This document shows, one piece after another, positions 53,213-62,875 of a DNA stretch of 64,000 bases (positions within the stretch are counted from its first letter, which is position 1; every line of letters starts with the position of its first letter). The stretch covers positions 62,001 through 126,000 of the forward strand of contig NZ_JAGOPN010000016.1 in NCBI RefSeq assembly GCF_017991995.1. The letters run 5' to 3'. Both the position numbers and the translations under genes were made by a program. Below the pieces are notes generated by a model. It ran no database searches. It saw only the letters and a list, made by a program, of their open reading frames with translations, and was not told the DNA's origin. This stretch comes from Pseudacidovorax sp. (lineage in GTDB: Bacteria > Pseudomonadota > Gammaproteobacteria > Burkholderiales > Burkholderiaceae_C).

Positions 53213-54292
53213 ATGAAGCCTGCTTCCTCGTCGTCTTCCTCCTCCGCTTCCCGCGCGCCGCGCCGCAAGGCGGGCACGCACACCATCCATGACGTGGCCG
53301 CCCTGGCCGGCGTCTCCGCGATCACGGTGTCGCGCTACTTCAATGCACCCGAGAAGGTGTCGGCCGCCGCACGCGAGCGGCTCAAGGAGATCGTGGACCG
53401 CCTGGGCTACGTGCCCAGCCAGATGGCCGGCGGCCTGGCCTCGGGCCGCGGCCGCGTGGTGTGCGCCGTGATGCAGAACATCGCCAGCAGCACCTTCGCG
53501 GACCTCGTCAACGGCATGACGGACGAGCTCAAGGCCTCGGGCCTGCAGTTGCTGCTGGCCAATGCGCAGTACTCGCGCGAGCTGGAGGAGTCGGCCATCC
53601 GCACCTTCGCGGGCTGGCATCCCAGCGCGCTGATCCTTACGCGCGACGACCACACGCCGGCGGCCGAAGCCATGCTGCAGGCGCTCCACATCCCGGTGGT
53701 GGAGGCCTGGGGGCTGGTGGAGGGCCGGCCCTTCCACCAGGTCGGCTTTCCGCATCCCGAGGCGGGCGTGCAACTGGCCGAGCACTTCCTGGCGCAGGGC
53801 GCGACGCGCATCCGCTTCGTGCTGCCGCGGGCCAGCCAGGACTTCCGCGCCGAACAGCGGGCCGCCGGCTACCGCCAGGCCATGCAGGCCGCCGGCCTGC
53901 CGCCCGATGTGGCCGTGGCCGAGGTCGACGACGACTACGAGGCGGGCGCGCGCGTGATGGCCGCCCATGCCGCGCAGGCGCCGGGTGCCCGGCCTCAGGC
54001 GCTGGTCTTCGCCAACGACAACATGGCGGCCGGCGCCATCCTGGAGGCGTCTTCGCTGGGCCTCGCGCTGCCGCGCGATGCCGCCATTGCCGGCTTCGGC
54101 GACGCACCGATCTCGGTGCGGCTGCGGCCGGCGCTGACCACGCTGCGCCCCGCCCGCTACGAGATCGGCCAGCAGGCCGCCCGGCGCGTGCTGGGCCTGC
54201 TGGCGGGTGCACGCGACGAGGCGGCGGTGGCCACCCGCACGCTCGTGCCCTGTACGCTCGTCGTACGCGACAGCAGCCGCGTCGGGCGCTGA
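53213..54292 (+). CDS. LacI-family transcriptional regulator of sugar-acid operon 2
   Basis: LacI/GntR-type repressor of 359 aa. HTIHDVAALAGVSAITVSRYFNAPEKVSAAARERLKEIVDRLGYVPSQMAGGLASGRGR is the DNA-binding and hinge part, similar to GntR (gluconate repressor). The effector core includes FANDNMAAGAILEASSLGLALPRDAAIAGFGDAPIS. ATG 53213 is preferred over GTG 53204 because the leader begins MKPASSSSSS. It is divergent from the operon and has perfect palindromes in front. Confidence 0.92.
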   Translation: MKPASSSSSSSASRAPRRKAGTHTIHDVAALAGVSAITVSRYFNAPEKVSAAARERLKEIVDRLGYVPSQMAGGLASGRGRVVCAVMQNIASSTFADLVNGMTDELKASGLQLLLANAQYSRELEESAIRTFAGWHPSALILTRDDHTPAAEAMLQALHIPVVEAWGLVEGRPFHQVGFPHPEAGVQLAEHFLAQGATRIRFVLPRASQDFRAEQRAAGYRQAMQAAGLPPDVAVAEVDDDYEAGARVMAAHAAQAPGARPQALVFANDNMAAGAILEASSLGLALPRDAAIAGFGDAPISVRLRPALTTLRPARYEIGQQAARRVLGLLAGARDEAAVATRTLVPCTLVVRDSSRVGR

Positions 54293-54336
54293 GGCGCGGG
54301 CCCGGGCTGCGCTTCACGGATCGTGCAAGCGCAACC

Positions 54337-56943
54337 CTAGCTGCCGACCGATGCGGGTTCGCGGGCGCCGTCGGGCGGCTGCGTCAGCGCAGCCACGGGC
54401 ACCGGCTCGCTGTAGAGATAGCCCTGCAGCTCGTCCACGCCCAGCTGGCGCAGCATGGCCGCCTGCGCCTCGGTCTCCACGCCCTCGGCCACCACGCGCT
54501 TGTCCAGGGCTGTGGCCAGGGCCACGATGGCGGAGGCGATGGCATAGGCCGTGGGTTGGCGGCCGAAGGCCTGCACGAAGCTCTTGTCGATCTTGAGCGT
54601 GTCCAGCGGCAGGGTGCTCAGGTAGCTCATCGCCGAGTAGCCGACGCCGAAGTCGTCCAGCGCGATGTCGAAGCCCATGGCGCGCAGCCGTCCCAGCTTG
54701 TGCACGCAGCCCTCGATGTCGCGGAAGAAGGCGCCTTCGGTGATCTCCAGCTCGATGGCGCCGCGCGCCTGCGGAAACTCTGCGGCCAGGGCCTCCACCT
54801 GCGGCAGGAAGTCGCGGTGCGCCAGCTGCAGCGGCGAGAGGTTGACCGACAGCCGCGTGAGCGGCGGATTGGCCTGCATGCGCCAGTGGCTGACCTGCTG
54901 CATCGCCTCGCGCAGCACCCACAAGCCGATCTCGCCGATCAGGCCGGCCTCTTCGGCGATGGGAATGAAGCGGTCGGGCGGGATGCGGCCCTTGATCGGG
55001 TGCTGCCAGCGCAGCAGCACCTCGGCCGAGGCGACCGCGCCGTCGCTGGCACGCACGCGCGGCTGGAAGAGCAGGAAGAACTGTTCCGCCGCCAGCGCAC
55101 CGGCCAGGCTGCGGCGCAGTTCCAGCCGCTCGGCCGTGGACGCGTTCAGCGTGCTCGTGTAGTCGACCACGCGGTTGCGCCCGCCCGTCTTGGCGGCGTA
55201 CATGGCGGCGTCGGCGTTCTTCAGCAGCGTCTCGTGGTCGCGCCCATGGTCGGGAAAGGCCGCCACGCCGATGCTGGCGCCGATCTGCACGTCGAGCGCA
55301 TCGATGCGGAAGGGCTGCTGCAGGGCCGCCAGCACGCCGTGCAGCAGCGCGTGCAGGGCCTCCGGCGGCTCGTTGCACAGCAGCAGCACGAACTCGTCCC
55401 CGCCCATGCGGGCAAGGCGCGCGTCGGCCTTGGCCAGGCTCGTGCGCAGCCGGTAGGCCACCTGCTGCAGCAGCCGGTCGCCCACGCTGTGGCCATAGGC
55501 GTCGTTCACGTCCTTGAAGCCGTCCAGGTCGATGAAGGCCAGGGCCAGGCTTTGGTTGCGGCGCGCGGCGCGCTCCATGGCCTGGTCCACGGCGTCGACC
55601 AGGCCCAGGCGGTTGAGCAGGCCGGTGAGGCTGTCGACCACGGCCCGTGCCACCAGCTGGCGCTCGCGCTCGTCGGCCTGCACCGCCACGGCGAGCCGGG
55701 CGCACAGGGCGTCGAGCTCGTGGCGGGTGCGCGCGGGCCACGGGGCGCCGTGGGCGCTCGTCACCTGCAGGGTGAAGGTGCTGTCCGGCCGCTGGGCCAC
55801 GGGCAGCACCTCGGCATGCCACGGCGCGACGGGCGACGACGCCTGCGACGACGGTGCGTGGCGCAGGCGCCGGTGGTCGGCGTCGAGCACCAGCGCCTCC
55901 GGCGGCGCCCCGTCCTTGGGATGGATGCGCAGCATGAACTGCAGCTGCGGCGCCGACTGTGCCAGGTGCTGCAATGCCAGCGCCGCGATGTCGTGCAGCG
56001 GCTGGCGCGCGAGGATGGCGGTGTCCATTTGCGCGAGCACCTGCGAGAAGGCCAGGTCGGCGCCAATCTCGCCCACCATGCCGTTGAAGGAGTCCGCCAG
56101 CTCGCGGAACTCGTCGGTCATGGCCGAGGCATCGACGCGCTGGCCGAAATCGCCGGTCCGCACGGCCCGCGTGGCCTCGATCAGCGTCTCCAGCGGGAGC
56201 GTGATGCGCCGGGCGTAGAAGGAACTGGCGATCAGCGCCAGCAGGAAGGCCAGGCCCGTGGCCTGGGCCAGGGCCGCGCCGGTCCCGAGCGGCAGAAAGC
56301 GATAGGCATTGCGCTGCGGCGCGGCGCTGATCAGCCAACTGGCGCCCTCGAACACGGGCGCGAGGTGCAGCGGGCGGGTGTGGGCCAGTGCCAGCATGTC
56401 GCCCTGGAGCGGCGTGAGGCAGTGCGGACCGGGCGCCTGCTCGCTCTGGAGGCAGATCGTGTGGCTGCTGCTGGCCAGGTTCTCCAGCAGGTATTCCGGC
56501 CGCATGCGGCCTTCGACCACGCCGCCATCGGGTGCCGCCACGCGCATCACGGGGCGCATGCCGATGCCGCCCGGCAGGGGCTGCAGCAGCACTTCGCTGC
56601 GTTCATGGGCGGGCGCCTCGCGCAGGGACGTGATGCCCTCGAACACCTTCGCGGCCTGCAGCTCCAGCGCCTCGTTGGGCGCGCCCGAGGCCTGGGCCTG
56701 CGCCCGGGCCCGCAGCAGCAGCTCGGCCGCGCGAAGGCGGTCGAACAGGTTCAGGCTCGCCGCCTTCGTCGTCTCGGCCATCAGCCGCTGCGTGGCACGG
56801 CGCTGCAGTGCGTCGGTCAGCTCGTAGGAGATGAGCGACACCGCCAGCAGCGGCAGCGCGACGATGACGAAGGCGCCCAGGAAGATGCGCCAGCCCCAGC
56901 GGCTGCGGAAGACGACGGCAAAGCGCTGCCAGTTCGCGGGCAT
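54337..56943 (-). CDS. Membrane GGDEF-EAL signalling protein with HAMP domain
   Basis: c-di-GMP turnover protein of 868 aa. An N-terminal membrane helix (about 17-40), an extracytoplasmic region to about 220, a second helix (about 223-240) and a HAMP linker precede GGDEF (about 430-590, intact RMGGDEFVLLL) and EAL (about 600-850). The EAL signature is AEVLLRW, with LEITEGAF, DDFGVGYSAMSYL and VVAEGVE retained. GGDEF lacks the RxxD inhibitory site. It follows the pseudopilin gene with a 5-base gap, so they are probably co-transcribed. It may make or degrade c-di-GMP, or both. Confidence 0.9.
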   Translation of the reverse strand: MPANWQRFAVVFRSRWGWRIFLGAFVIVALPLLAVSLISYELTDALQRRATQRLMAETTKAASLNLFDRLRAAELLLRARAQAQASGAPNEALELQAAKVFEGITSLREAPAHERSEVLLQPLPGGIGMRPVMRVAAPDGGVVEGRMRPEYLLENLASSSHTICLQSEQAPGPHCLTPLQGDMLALAHTRPLHLAPVFEGASWLISAAPQRNAYRFLPLGTGAALAQATGLAFLLALIASSFYARRITLPLETLIEATRAVRTGDFGQRVDASAMTDEFRELADSFNGMVGEIGADLAFSQVLAQMDTAILARQPLHDIAALALQHLAQSAPQLQFMLRIHPKDGAPPEALVLDADHRRLRHAPSSQASSPVAPWHAEVLPVAQRPDSTFTLQVTSAHGAPWPARTRHELDALCARLAVAVQADERERQLVARAVVDSLTGLLNRLGLVDAVDQAMERAARRNQSLALAFIDLDGFKDVNDAYGHSVGDRLLQQVAYRLRTSLAKADARLARMGGDEFVLLLCNEPPEALHALLHGVLAALQQPFRIDALDVQIGASIGVAAFPDHGRDHETLLKNADAAMYAAKTGGRNRVVDYTSTLNASTAERLELRRSLAGALAAEQFFLLFQPRVRASDGAVASAEVLLRWQHPIKGRIPPDRFIPIAEEAGLIGEIGLWVLREAMQQVSHWRMQANPPLTRLSVNLSPLQLAHRDFLPQVEALAAEFPQARGAIELEITEGAFFRDIEGCVHKLGRLRAMGFDIALDDFGVGYSAMSYLSTLPLDTLKIDKSFVQAFGRQPTAYAIASAIVALATALDKRVVAEGVETEAQAAMLRQLGVDELQGYLYSEPVPVAALTQPPDGAREPASVGS

Positions 56944-56948
56944 CGTCG

Positions 56949-57437
56949 TCAGTAGTCGGAGGCCTTGCCGATGAAGGCGCCGTCGTTCGCCCGGATGATG
57001 TCGTCCTGGCTGGCCTGGGCCGTCAATGGCGGCACGCTGCGCCCGTCCGGCCCCATGCTGTAGAGGTCGAAGTCGCTGTTGAGCGGATGCAGCGCGCGGT
57101 CCTTGCGCTTCTGGCCCACCGTGGCACCGGCCATCGACAGGTACTGGTAGGGGTTGCCCCAGGGGTCGGGCTGGGTCCAGCCGATCTGTGCCAGTGAATC
57201 CGGAAAGCCCTTGTTGTCCAGGCCGTACATGCTCAGCTTGGCGGCGATCACGCCGATGTCGCGCACCGCGTCGGCCACTTTCATGCGGTCGCGGTAGTCG
57301 GCATAGCGCGGCAGGGCGATGCCCAGCAGCACGCCGATCAGGCCGATGACCATCATCAGTTCGAGCAGGGTGAACCCGAACAACCACCGTCGACGGGTGG
57401 TGGCGGCACGCAGCCGTTCTCTCATTCGCGCAGGCAT
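56949..57437 (-). CDS. Orphan GspG-like type II/IV pseudopilin
   Basis: Pseudopilin of 162 aa. The prepilin-peptidase site is G|FTLLELMMVIGLIGVLLGIALPRY with the +5 Glu, and the C-terminal half has DPWGNPYQY and FDLYSMGPDG typical of GspG. No other secretion or pilus gene is visible in the window. It is transcribed just upstream of a GGDEF-EAL protein, suggesting a c-di-GMP-linked surface or secretion role. ATG 57437 and 57425 are both possible. Confidence 0.88.
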   Translation of the reverse strand: MPARMRERLRAATTRRRWLFGFTLLELMMVIGLIGVLLGIALPRYADYRDRMKVADAVRDIGVIAAKLSMYGLDNKGFPDSLAQIGWTQPDPWGNPYQYLSMAGATVGQKRKDRALHPLNSDFDLYSMGPDGRSVPPLTAQASQDDIIRANDGAFIGKASDY

Positions 57438-57587
57438 CCAGAAGTCAGTGGGAATACCAACAGCATCCTATGAATGTAAAAAAATGAAAGCAGGACAGAT
57501 GCTATTTCTGACACGGCGCAGTGTCGGTGTCCGCAGCGGACCGGGCCTGTGCTGCAATGCCAGCGGTTGCAAACTCGACACGATTTC

Positions 57588-58916
57588 ATGCCGCGGCGCC
57601 CGAAGACCACCCGACCCGAGCCCGCCGACGCCGCAGCGCAGCTGCTGCTGTCCCATGGCGCTTCGGCCCTGTGCGTCTATGACGCGCAGGAGCGCATCAC
57701 GCGCTGGAATGCGCGCTACCCCGAGTTCTTCCCCGAGGTGGCGCCGCTGCTGAAGGTCGGCCTGCATTTCACGGACACGGTGCGTCCCTTTCTGCGGCTG
57801 CAGCATCCCGATGCGGGCGCGCAGGAGATCGAGGAGGGCGTCGCGGCGGCGCTGCGCCGCCACCGTGCGCTGGAGGGCCCGGTGCGCTACCAACGCGCGG
57901 ACGGCGGCCGCTGGCTGGAACTGCGCATGTTTCCGCAGCCGGATGGCGGCCGCATCAAGATCTGGAACGACGTCACCGCCGAGCAGCAGGCCGCCGCCGA
58001 TGCCGGTGACCGCGGCATGCTGGAACTGCTCACCGTGGCCCATGTGGGGCTCATCGTCCATGACGCGCAGGGGCGGCTGCTCTACAGCAACGCGCGCTAC
58101 TTCTCCGAGATGTTCCTGCACGTGCTGACCGCGCTGCCGGACGTGCGCACCCGCGGCACCCATGCCGCGTTCTGGCGGCAGTTTGCCGAGATCTTCGGGG
58201 GCGACCCGGCCTACGAGGCCCTCTGCGGCCTGCCGGGGGGCGGCCGGCTGCCCCGGCCGGTGACGCTGCAGGCCCGCACCGGGCACTGGTTCCGCATCGC
58301 CGAGGAGGACTGGCGCGGCGGCGTCGCCTCGGTCTGGACCGACGTGACCGACCTCATGCAGCGCGGCCAGGCGCTGCAGGCGGCCTACGGCGAGGTGATG
58401 GCGCTCAATGCCCAACTGCGCGACCGGGCCGAGACCGACAGCCTGACCGGCCTGCCCAACCGGCGGCACTTCGAGGCGGCCCTGTCGCGCGCGCAGCGGG
58501 CCGTCGACGAGGGCGCGCGGCATGCGGTGGCCGTGGTGGACATCGACCGCTTCAAGTCGATCAACGACCGCTTCGGCCACGATGTGGGCGACCGCGTGCT
58601 CACCGAGGTGGGACGCTGCATGCGCACGGCGCTGCGCCCCGGCGACGTGCTGGCCCGCCTGGGCGGCGAGGAATTCGCCATCGTGCTGCAGGATGCCGGC
58701 CTGGACGAGGCGGCGTCCCGCGCCCGGACCTTGTGCGCCGAGGTGGAGCGTCTGTCCCTGCCGGGAACGGCCGACCAGGCGATCCGCACCAGCGTCTCGG
58801 TCGGCGTGGCCGCGCTGCGCGCCCAGGGCGACCCGGCCGAGACGATGCGTGAAGCGGACCTGGCCATGTTCGAGGCGAAGAAGGCCGGGCGGAACCGGGT
58901 GGGCGTGGCGGGATGA
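57588..58916 (+). CDS. PAS-GGDEF diguanylate cyclase
   Basis: Soluble protein of 442 aa. Two PAS-like regions (about 15-140 with ALCVYDAQERITRWNARYPEFF, and 145-275) precede GGDEF (about 280-440) with TDSLTGLPNRRHFEAALSRA and RLGGEEFAIVL. An RPGD inhibitory site lies five residues before GGEEF. It is divergent from the pseudopilin/GGDEF-EAL unit, so the region holds three c-di-GMP proteins with the one at 9325. ATG 57588 is selected; the frame is open to 57549. Confidence 0.88.
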   Translation: MPRRPKTTRPEPADAAAQLLLSHGASALCVYDAQERITRWNARYPEFFPEVAPLLKVGLHFTDTVRPFLRLQHPDAGAQEIEEGVAAALRRHRALEGPVRYQRADGGRWLELRMFPQPDGGRIKIWNDVTAEQQAAADAGDRGMLELLTVAHVGLIVHDAQGRLLYSNARYFSEMFLHVLTALPDVRTRGTHAAFWRQFAEIFGGDPAYEALCGLPGGGRLPRPVTLQARTGHWFRIAEEDWRGGVASVWTDVTDLMQRGQALQAAYGEVMALNAQLRDRAETDSLTGLPNRRHFEAALSRAQRAVDEGARHAVAVVDIDRFKSINDRFGHDVGDRVLTEVGRCMRTALRPGDVLARLGGEEFAIVLQDAGLDEAASRARTLCAEVERLSLPGTADQAIRTSVSVGVAALRAQGDPAETMREADLAMFEAKKAGRNRVGVAG

Positions 58917-59158
58917 GGGCTGGACGGGCGGCGCCCGTGGGGCGCTGCCGGGTGCAGACGGGGCTGTCGGTACTGCTTTGAATGATTCAATGTGTATTAT
59001 GTCTAATTTAAGACTCGCATCGAATCGCGGCCGCCCTGCCGCCGCGCAGCCCGCCGGCAGCCTGTGCCCCTCGGCAAGGACAACGCCGTGGACCTCGCGA
59101 GCCCATGGGCGCCGAACGCCGAACGCCGAACGCCGAAGCGCCGCGGCGGTCCGGCGGT
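58917..59158. other. Intergenic region with an AT-rich patch and heptamer repeat
   Basis: A 242-base gap between convergent genes. TTGAAT-G-ATTCAA (58978-58990) is a short palindrome in an AT-rich island near 58978-59010. Four perfect tandem copies of CGCCGAA run at 59110-59137. No convincing coding frame is present; a frame from about 58999 is not supported. Confidence 0.6.
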
Positions 59159-59608
59159 TCACGCCTTCGCCCGCGGCTTCATGCGGAAACTCACGCCCAT
59201 GCGGTTGATGGCGTTCATGGTGGCGATCATGAGCGTCAGGTCGACGAGATCCTTCTCGCCGAATACGGCCAGCGCGGCCGCATAGGCGTCGTCGCTGGCG
59301 TGCGTCTCGCTCACCAGCGTGACCTCCTCGGACCACGCCAGCGCGGCACGCTCCTGCTCGGAGAACAGATAGCGCGCCTCGTGCCATACCGGAACGAGCA
59401 CGAGCTTCTCGACCGACATGCCTTCGGCGAGCAGGTCCCGCGTATGGATGTCGATGCAGTGCGCGCAGCCGTTGATCTGCGACACGCGCAGGAAGACCAG
59501 GTGTGTCAGCAGGCTCGGAAGGCCGGTGCCCTTGCTGACGAAGTGGTGCAGCGCCCCGACAGCCTTGGCGCCCTCGGGAGATGCTTGGAACCAGACAGCG
59601 CGATCCAT
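59159..59608 (-). CDS. Carboxymuconolactone decarboxylase-family protein (AhpD-like)
   Basis: Protein of 149 aa from the CMD/AhpD family. The NGCAHCIDIHT motif (CxxC plus His) supports a peroxidase or thiol-disulfide activity; many paralogues are antioxidant. It has a GAAGGAAA upstream of ATG 59608. It is adjacent to a DHFR-like reductase but 133 bases apart, so co-transcription is possible though not certain. Confidence 0.9.
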   Translation of the reverse strand: MDRAVWFQASPEGAKAVGALHHFVSKGTGLPSLLTHLVFLRVSQINGCAHCIDIHTRDLLAEGMSVEKLVLVPVWHEARYLFSEQERAALAWSEEVTLVSETHASDDAYAAALAVFGEKDLVDLTLMIATMNAINRMGVSFRMKPRAKA

Positions 59609-59741
59609 GAAACGGTTTCCTTCGATCTGGGGGTGGACGGAGGCCGGAATCGACCTCCCATCCCCTCAGACGTTCGACGCGAAGGCGCTGTGACAGGCGC
59701 CTGACCCGTTCCGACGCTTCGACCTGCGGGCGCAGATCGCA

Positions 59742-60302
59742 TCAACGCCCGGCCTGCTGCACCTCGTACCGCAACTCCGCCATGCCCGGGCCCATCCGGT
59801 CAACGGAAAGCAGGCGCAGGCCTGACCCGACCACGCGGCGAGGAAACAGCGGCTTTCCCTTGCCAAGGGTGGCAGACCCGATCTGGACGATGAGTTCATC
59901 CAGCAAACCCGCGTCGTGGAACTGGCCCGCCAGGTCGCCGCCCCCCACGATCCAGATGTTCAGGTCGCCCGCGGCGGCCTGCATCTCCTGGTGCACGGCT
60001 CGCACGTCGCCGTTGACGAACCGGATGTCCGCACCGTCGATGGCCGGGAGCGTGCGGCTCGTGAACACCCAGGCCGGCTGGGCATAGGGCCACGGCGAAC
60101 CCATTTCGGCGGCCACCTTCTCGGCGTTGCGAACCATCCATTCGTAGGTGGAAGAGCCCATGGCCAGGGCGCCGACGTTGGCGATGAATGCGGGATAGCT
60201 GGACTCGTTCACGCTCCCCAGGGCGAAAAGCCAGTCGAGCGAGTCGTCCTCGGTGGCGAGAAAGCCATCCAGGCTTGTGGCGGTGTAGTACTGGGTCTTC
60301 AT
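59742..60302 (-). CDS. DHFR/RibD C-terminal-like reductase
   Basis: Dihydrofolate reductase-like protein of 186 aa in the RibD C-terminal domain family. It begins MKTQYYTATSLDGFLATEDDSLDWLF, with ALAMGSSTYEWM and the NADPH-binding IWIVGGGDLAGQFHDAGLLDEL. Members are NADPH reductases of often unknown substrates. It starts at ATG 60302 and has no obvious partner. Confidence 0.9.
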   Translation of the reverse strand: MKTQYYTATSLDGFLATEDDSLDWLFALGSVNESSYPAFIANVGALAMGSSTYEWMVRNAEKVAAEMGSPWPYAQPAWVFTSRTLPAIDGADIRFVNGDVRAVHQEMQAAAGDLNIWIVGGGDLAGQFHDAGLLDELIVQIGSATLGKGKPLFPRRVVGSGLRLLSVDRMGPGMAELRYEVQQAGR

Positions 60303-60442
60303 TGTTCTTTGCTGCAGGGTTTGAGTGGCAGCGGCCGGCCGTTCCTGCCCGGCCGTGGGCGCGCCCAAGCATAGTCATCGGCGCGCCGGCCGTGGCCCCT
60401 GTGCCCTGCGGCGCCGCCCTTGCCCGCTGCCGGCGCGACTCC

Positions 60443-61855
60443 TCAGCCTTGCCCCACCGCCCGCTTCTGCCGCTGCGGCACCAACACCTCCTCCACCCAC
60501 CGCGTGCACACCCCGCGCGCCACGAAGTCCGGATGCGTCAGCAGCTCCCGGTGAAAGGCCGCCGTGGTCGCCACGCCCTCGACCACCAGTTCCGCCAGCG
60601 CCTGCCGCATGCGCGCGATGGCCTCGCCGCGGGTCGGGGCGTGCACCACCAGCTTGGCCAGCAGCGAGTCGTAGTACGGCGTGACGACCAGCCCGTCATG
60701 CGCATGGCTGTCGCAGCGCACGCCCTCCCCCGTCGGCGCAACGAAGCGCGTCACCGTGCCCGGGCGCGGCAGGAAGTTCTTGGCCGGATCCTCGGCGTTG
60801 ATGCGGCATTCGACGGCGTGGCCGCACAGGCGCACGTCCTCCTGCGTGAACGACAGCGGCAGACCCGCGGCCACGCGCAGCTGCTCGGCCACCAGGTCCA
60901 GGCCGCTGACCATCTCGGTGACCGGATGCTCGACCTGGATGCGCGTGTTCATCTCCAGGAAGTAGAAAGCGCCGCTCGCCTCGTCCAGTACGAACTCGAC
61001 GGTGCCGGCGCCGTGGTAGCGCACGGCGCGCGCCAGCGCGAGCGCCGCCTGGGCCATGGCCTCGCGCGTGGCCGCATCGAGGCAGGGCGACGGGCTTTCC
61101 TCGATCAGCTTCTGGTGCCGGCGCTGGGTGGAGCAGTCGCGTTCTCCCAGGTGCACGAGCGCCCCATGGTGGTCGCCCATCAGCTGGATCTCCACATGGC
61201 GGGCGCGCTCGATCAGCTTTTCGACATAGAGCGTGGCATCGCCGAAGGCCGCGCCCGCCTCGGCGCTTGCGCTGGCAAAGGCCGAGGCCAGCTGCGCAGG
61301 CTCGCGCACGATGCGCATGCCCCGGCCCCCGCCGCCGGCGCTGGCCTTGAGCAGCACCGGATAGCCGATGCGCGCCGCTTCCACCTCGGCCGCCGCCAGA
61401 TCGGGCAGCGCGCCCGAGCCCGGCACGCGGGGCACGCCGGCGGCCAGGGCCATGCGGGTGGCGGCGATCTTGTCCCCCATCGCCTCGATGGCTTCGGGCG
61501 AGGGGCCCACGAACACCAGGCCGGCGTGCGCACAGGCGCGGGCAAAGCCGGCCCGCTCGGACAGGAAGCCGTAGCCGGGGTGCACGGCCTGGCAGCCGCT
61601 TTCGAGCGCGGCGTCCACCAGGCGCTGGATGTTGAGGTAGCTCTGGGCCGCGGGCGCGGGCCCGATGCGAACCTCGGCGCCGGCCAGGCGCGACGCCATC
61701 CCGCCCGCGTCGGCGTCCGACACGGCCACGACCGCCTCCAGGCCCAGCGCGTGGCAGGCGCGCACGATGCGCACTGCGATCTCGCCGCGGTTGGCGACCA
61801 GCACCCGGCGCAGCGCGCCGAGCGCGCCGCCCATGTCTGCGGCGGGGCCGCTCAT
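60443..61855 (-). CDS. Biotin carboxylase subunit
   Basis: ATP-dependent biotin carboxylase of 470 aa, without a visible BCCP domain. It has RVLVANRGEIAVRIVRAC, AAQSYLNIQRLVDAAL, LLKASAGGGGRGMRIVREP (ATP-grasp glycine loop), MNTRIQVEHPVTEMVSGLDLVAEQLRVAAG and AVECRINAEDPAKNFLPRPG, as in AccC and acyl-CoA carboxylase alpha chains. It overlaps the Bug receptor stop by four bases and lies after a carboxyltransferase, so a split acyl-CoA carboxylase is encoded; a biotin carrier protein is expected outside the window or elsewhere. Confidence 0.92.
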   Translation of the reverse strand: MSGPAADMGGALGALRRVLVANRGEIAVRIVRACHALGLEAVVAVSDADAGGMASRLAGAEVRIGPAPAAQSYLNIQRLVDAALESGCQAVHPGYGFLSERAGFARACAHAGLVFVGPSPEAIEAMGDKIAATRMALAAGVPRVPGSGALPDLAAAEVEAARIGYPVLLKASAGGGGRGMRIVREPAQLASAFASASAEAGAAFGDATLYVEKLIERARHVEIQLMGDHHGALVHLGERDCSTQRRHQKLIEESPSPCLDAATREAMAQAALALARAVRYHGAGTVEFVLDEASGAFYFLEMNTRIQVEHPVTEMVSGLDLVAEQLRVAAGLPLSFTQEDVRLCGHAVECRINAEDPAKNFLPRPGTVTRFVAPTGEGVRCDSHAHDGLVVTPYYDSLLAKLVVHAPTRGEAIARMRQALAELVVEGVATTAAFHRELLTHPDFVARGVCTRWVEEVLVPQRQKRAVGQG

Positions 61856-62841
61856 GGCTGCTTCTTCAACAAGTGCAGCTCGCCCAGCAGCGCACGTGCG
61901 CCCTCGGCCTCGCTGTCCAGGTACTTGACGGTCTCGGCGGCGCCCATGAAGCGCGGGCGCCAGTAGTTGCGCGCAAGGAAGGCATTCCACTCCGGCGTGG
62001 CGGAGATGCGGCGCAGCACGCCTTCCCAGAAGGCGATCTGCGCTGGCGTCATGCCCTTGGGCCCCTGCAGGCCCTGCGACGAGGCATAGACCGCGTCCAC
62101 GCCCTGCTCGCGCCAGGTGGGCACGCCGGCCAGGTCGCCGCCGAGCCGCTCGGCCGAAGCCACCGCGAGCACCCGGATCTTGCCGGCCTTGAGCTGCGGC
62201 ACCACGTTGATGGCCGAGGCCGACACCACGTCCAGGTGACCGCCCAGCAGGTTGGTCATGGACTCGGCCGAGGACTTGTACGGCACCACCGTCAGCCTGG
62301 CGATGTCCACGCCGGCCACCTGCAGCGGCTTGGCGATGGCCGCGTGGATGTGGTTGCCGATGGAGGTGGCCACGCCGATGGACAGCGCCGCCGGGTTCTT
62401 GCGCAGCGTCTCGACCAGATCGCGACCGCTCCTGATGGGCGAGTCGGCGCGCACGGCGACGGTGATGGTTTCGTCGAACAGGATGGCCAACGGCGTGAAG
62501 TCCTCGTAGCCCAGCGACACCTCGCCCACCAGCTTGTTGTTGATCGAGGAGTGCGTCAGCGTGGCCAGCAGGTGGCCATCGCCCGGCTTCGCGGCCAGCG
62601 CACCCATGGCCACCATGCCGGCGCCGCCCGGCTTGTTGACCACCAGCATGGGCACGGGCAGCAGCTTGTCGCGGTCGATCAGGGACTTGATCTCGCGCGC
62701 TGCGGTGTCCAGCGCCGCGCCGGCGCCGGCAGGCACGATGTATTCGACGGTGCGCTCGGGCTTCCAGTCCTGTGCCGTGGCCAGCAGGGGCAGCGTGAGC
62801 AGCAGGCCGGCGACGCTGCGCCGGAGGCGGGAAAGGGCCAT
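61852..62841 (-). CDS. Bug/TctC-family receptor of the acyl-CoA carboxylase cluster
   Basis: Periplasmic Bug-family protein of 329 aa: leader MALSRLRRSVAGLLLTLPLLATA, mature DWKPERTVEYIVPAGAGAALDTAAREIK. This loop (PAGAGAALDT) differs from the usual PAGG pattern, so ligand choice may differ. It is sandwiched between carboxylase subunits, an unusual context that suggests the ligand becomes a CoA ester that is carboxylated. Confidence 0.9.
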   Translation of the reverse strand: MALSRLRRSVAGLLLTLPLLATAQDWKPERTVEYIVPAGAGAALDTAAREIKSLIDRDKLLPVPMLVVNKPGGAGMVAMGALAAKPGDGHLLATLTHSSINNKLVGEVSLGYEDFTPLAILFDETITVAVRADSPIRSGRDLVETLRKNPAALSIGVATSIGNHIHAAIAKPLQVAGVDIARLTVVPYKSSAESMTNLLGGHLDVVSASAINVVPQLKAGKIRVLAVASAERLGGDLAGVPTWREQGVDAVYASSQGLQGPKGMTPAQIAFWEGVLRRISATPEWNAFLARNYWRPRFMGAAETVKYLDSEAEGARALLGELHLLKKQP

Positions 62842-62875
62842 GGGTTGTCTCCTTGCTTGTTCTCGGGATGGCGCG

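Noticed and set aside
58999..59208. Small plus-strand frame beginning MSNLRLASNRGRP
   Set aside because: No family resemblance beyond a vague GRP start, no good ribosome-binding site, and it runs into the antisense of the CMD gene.
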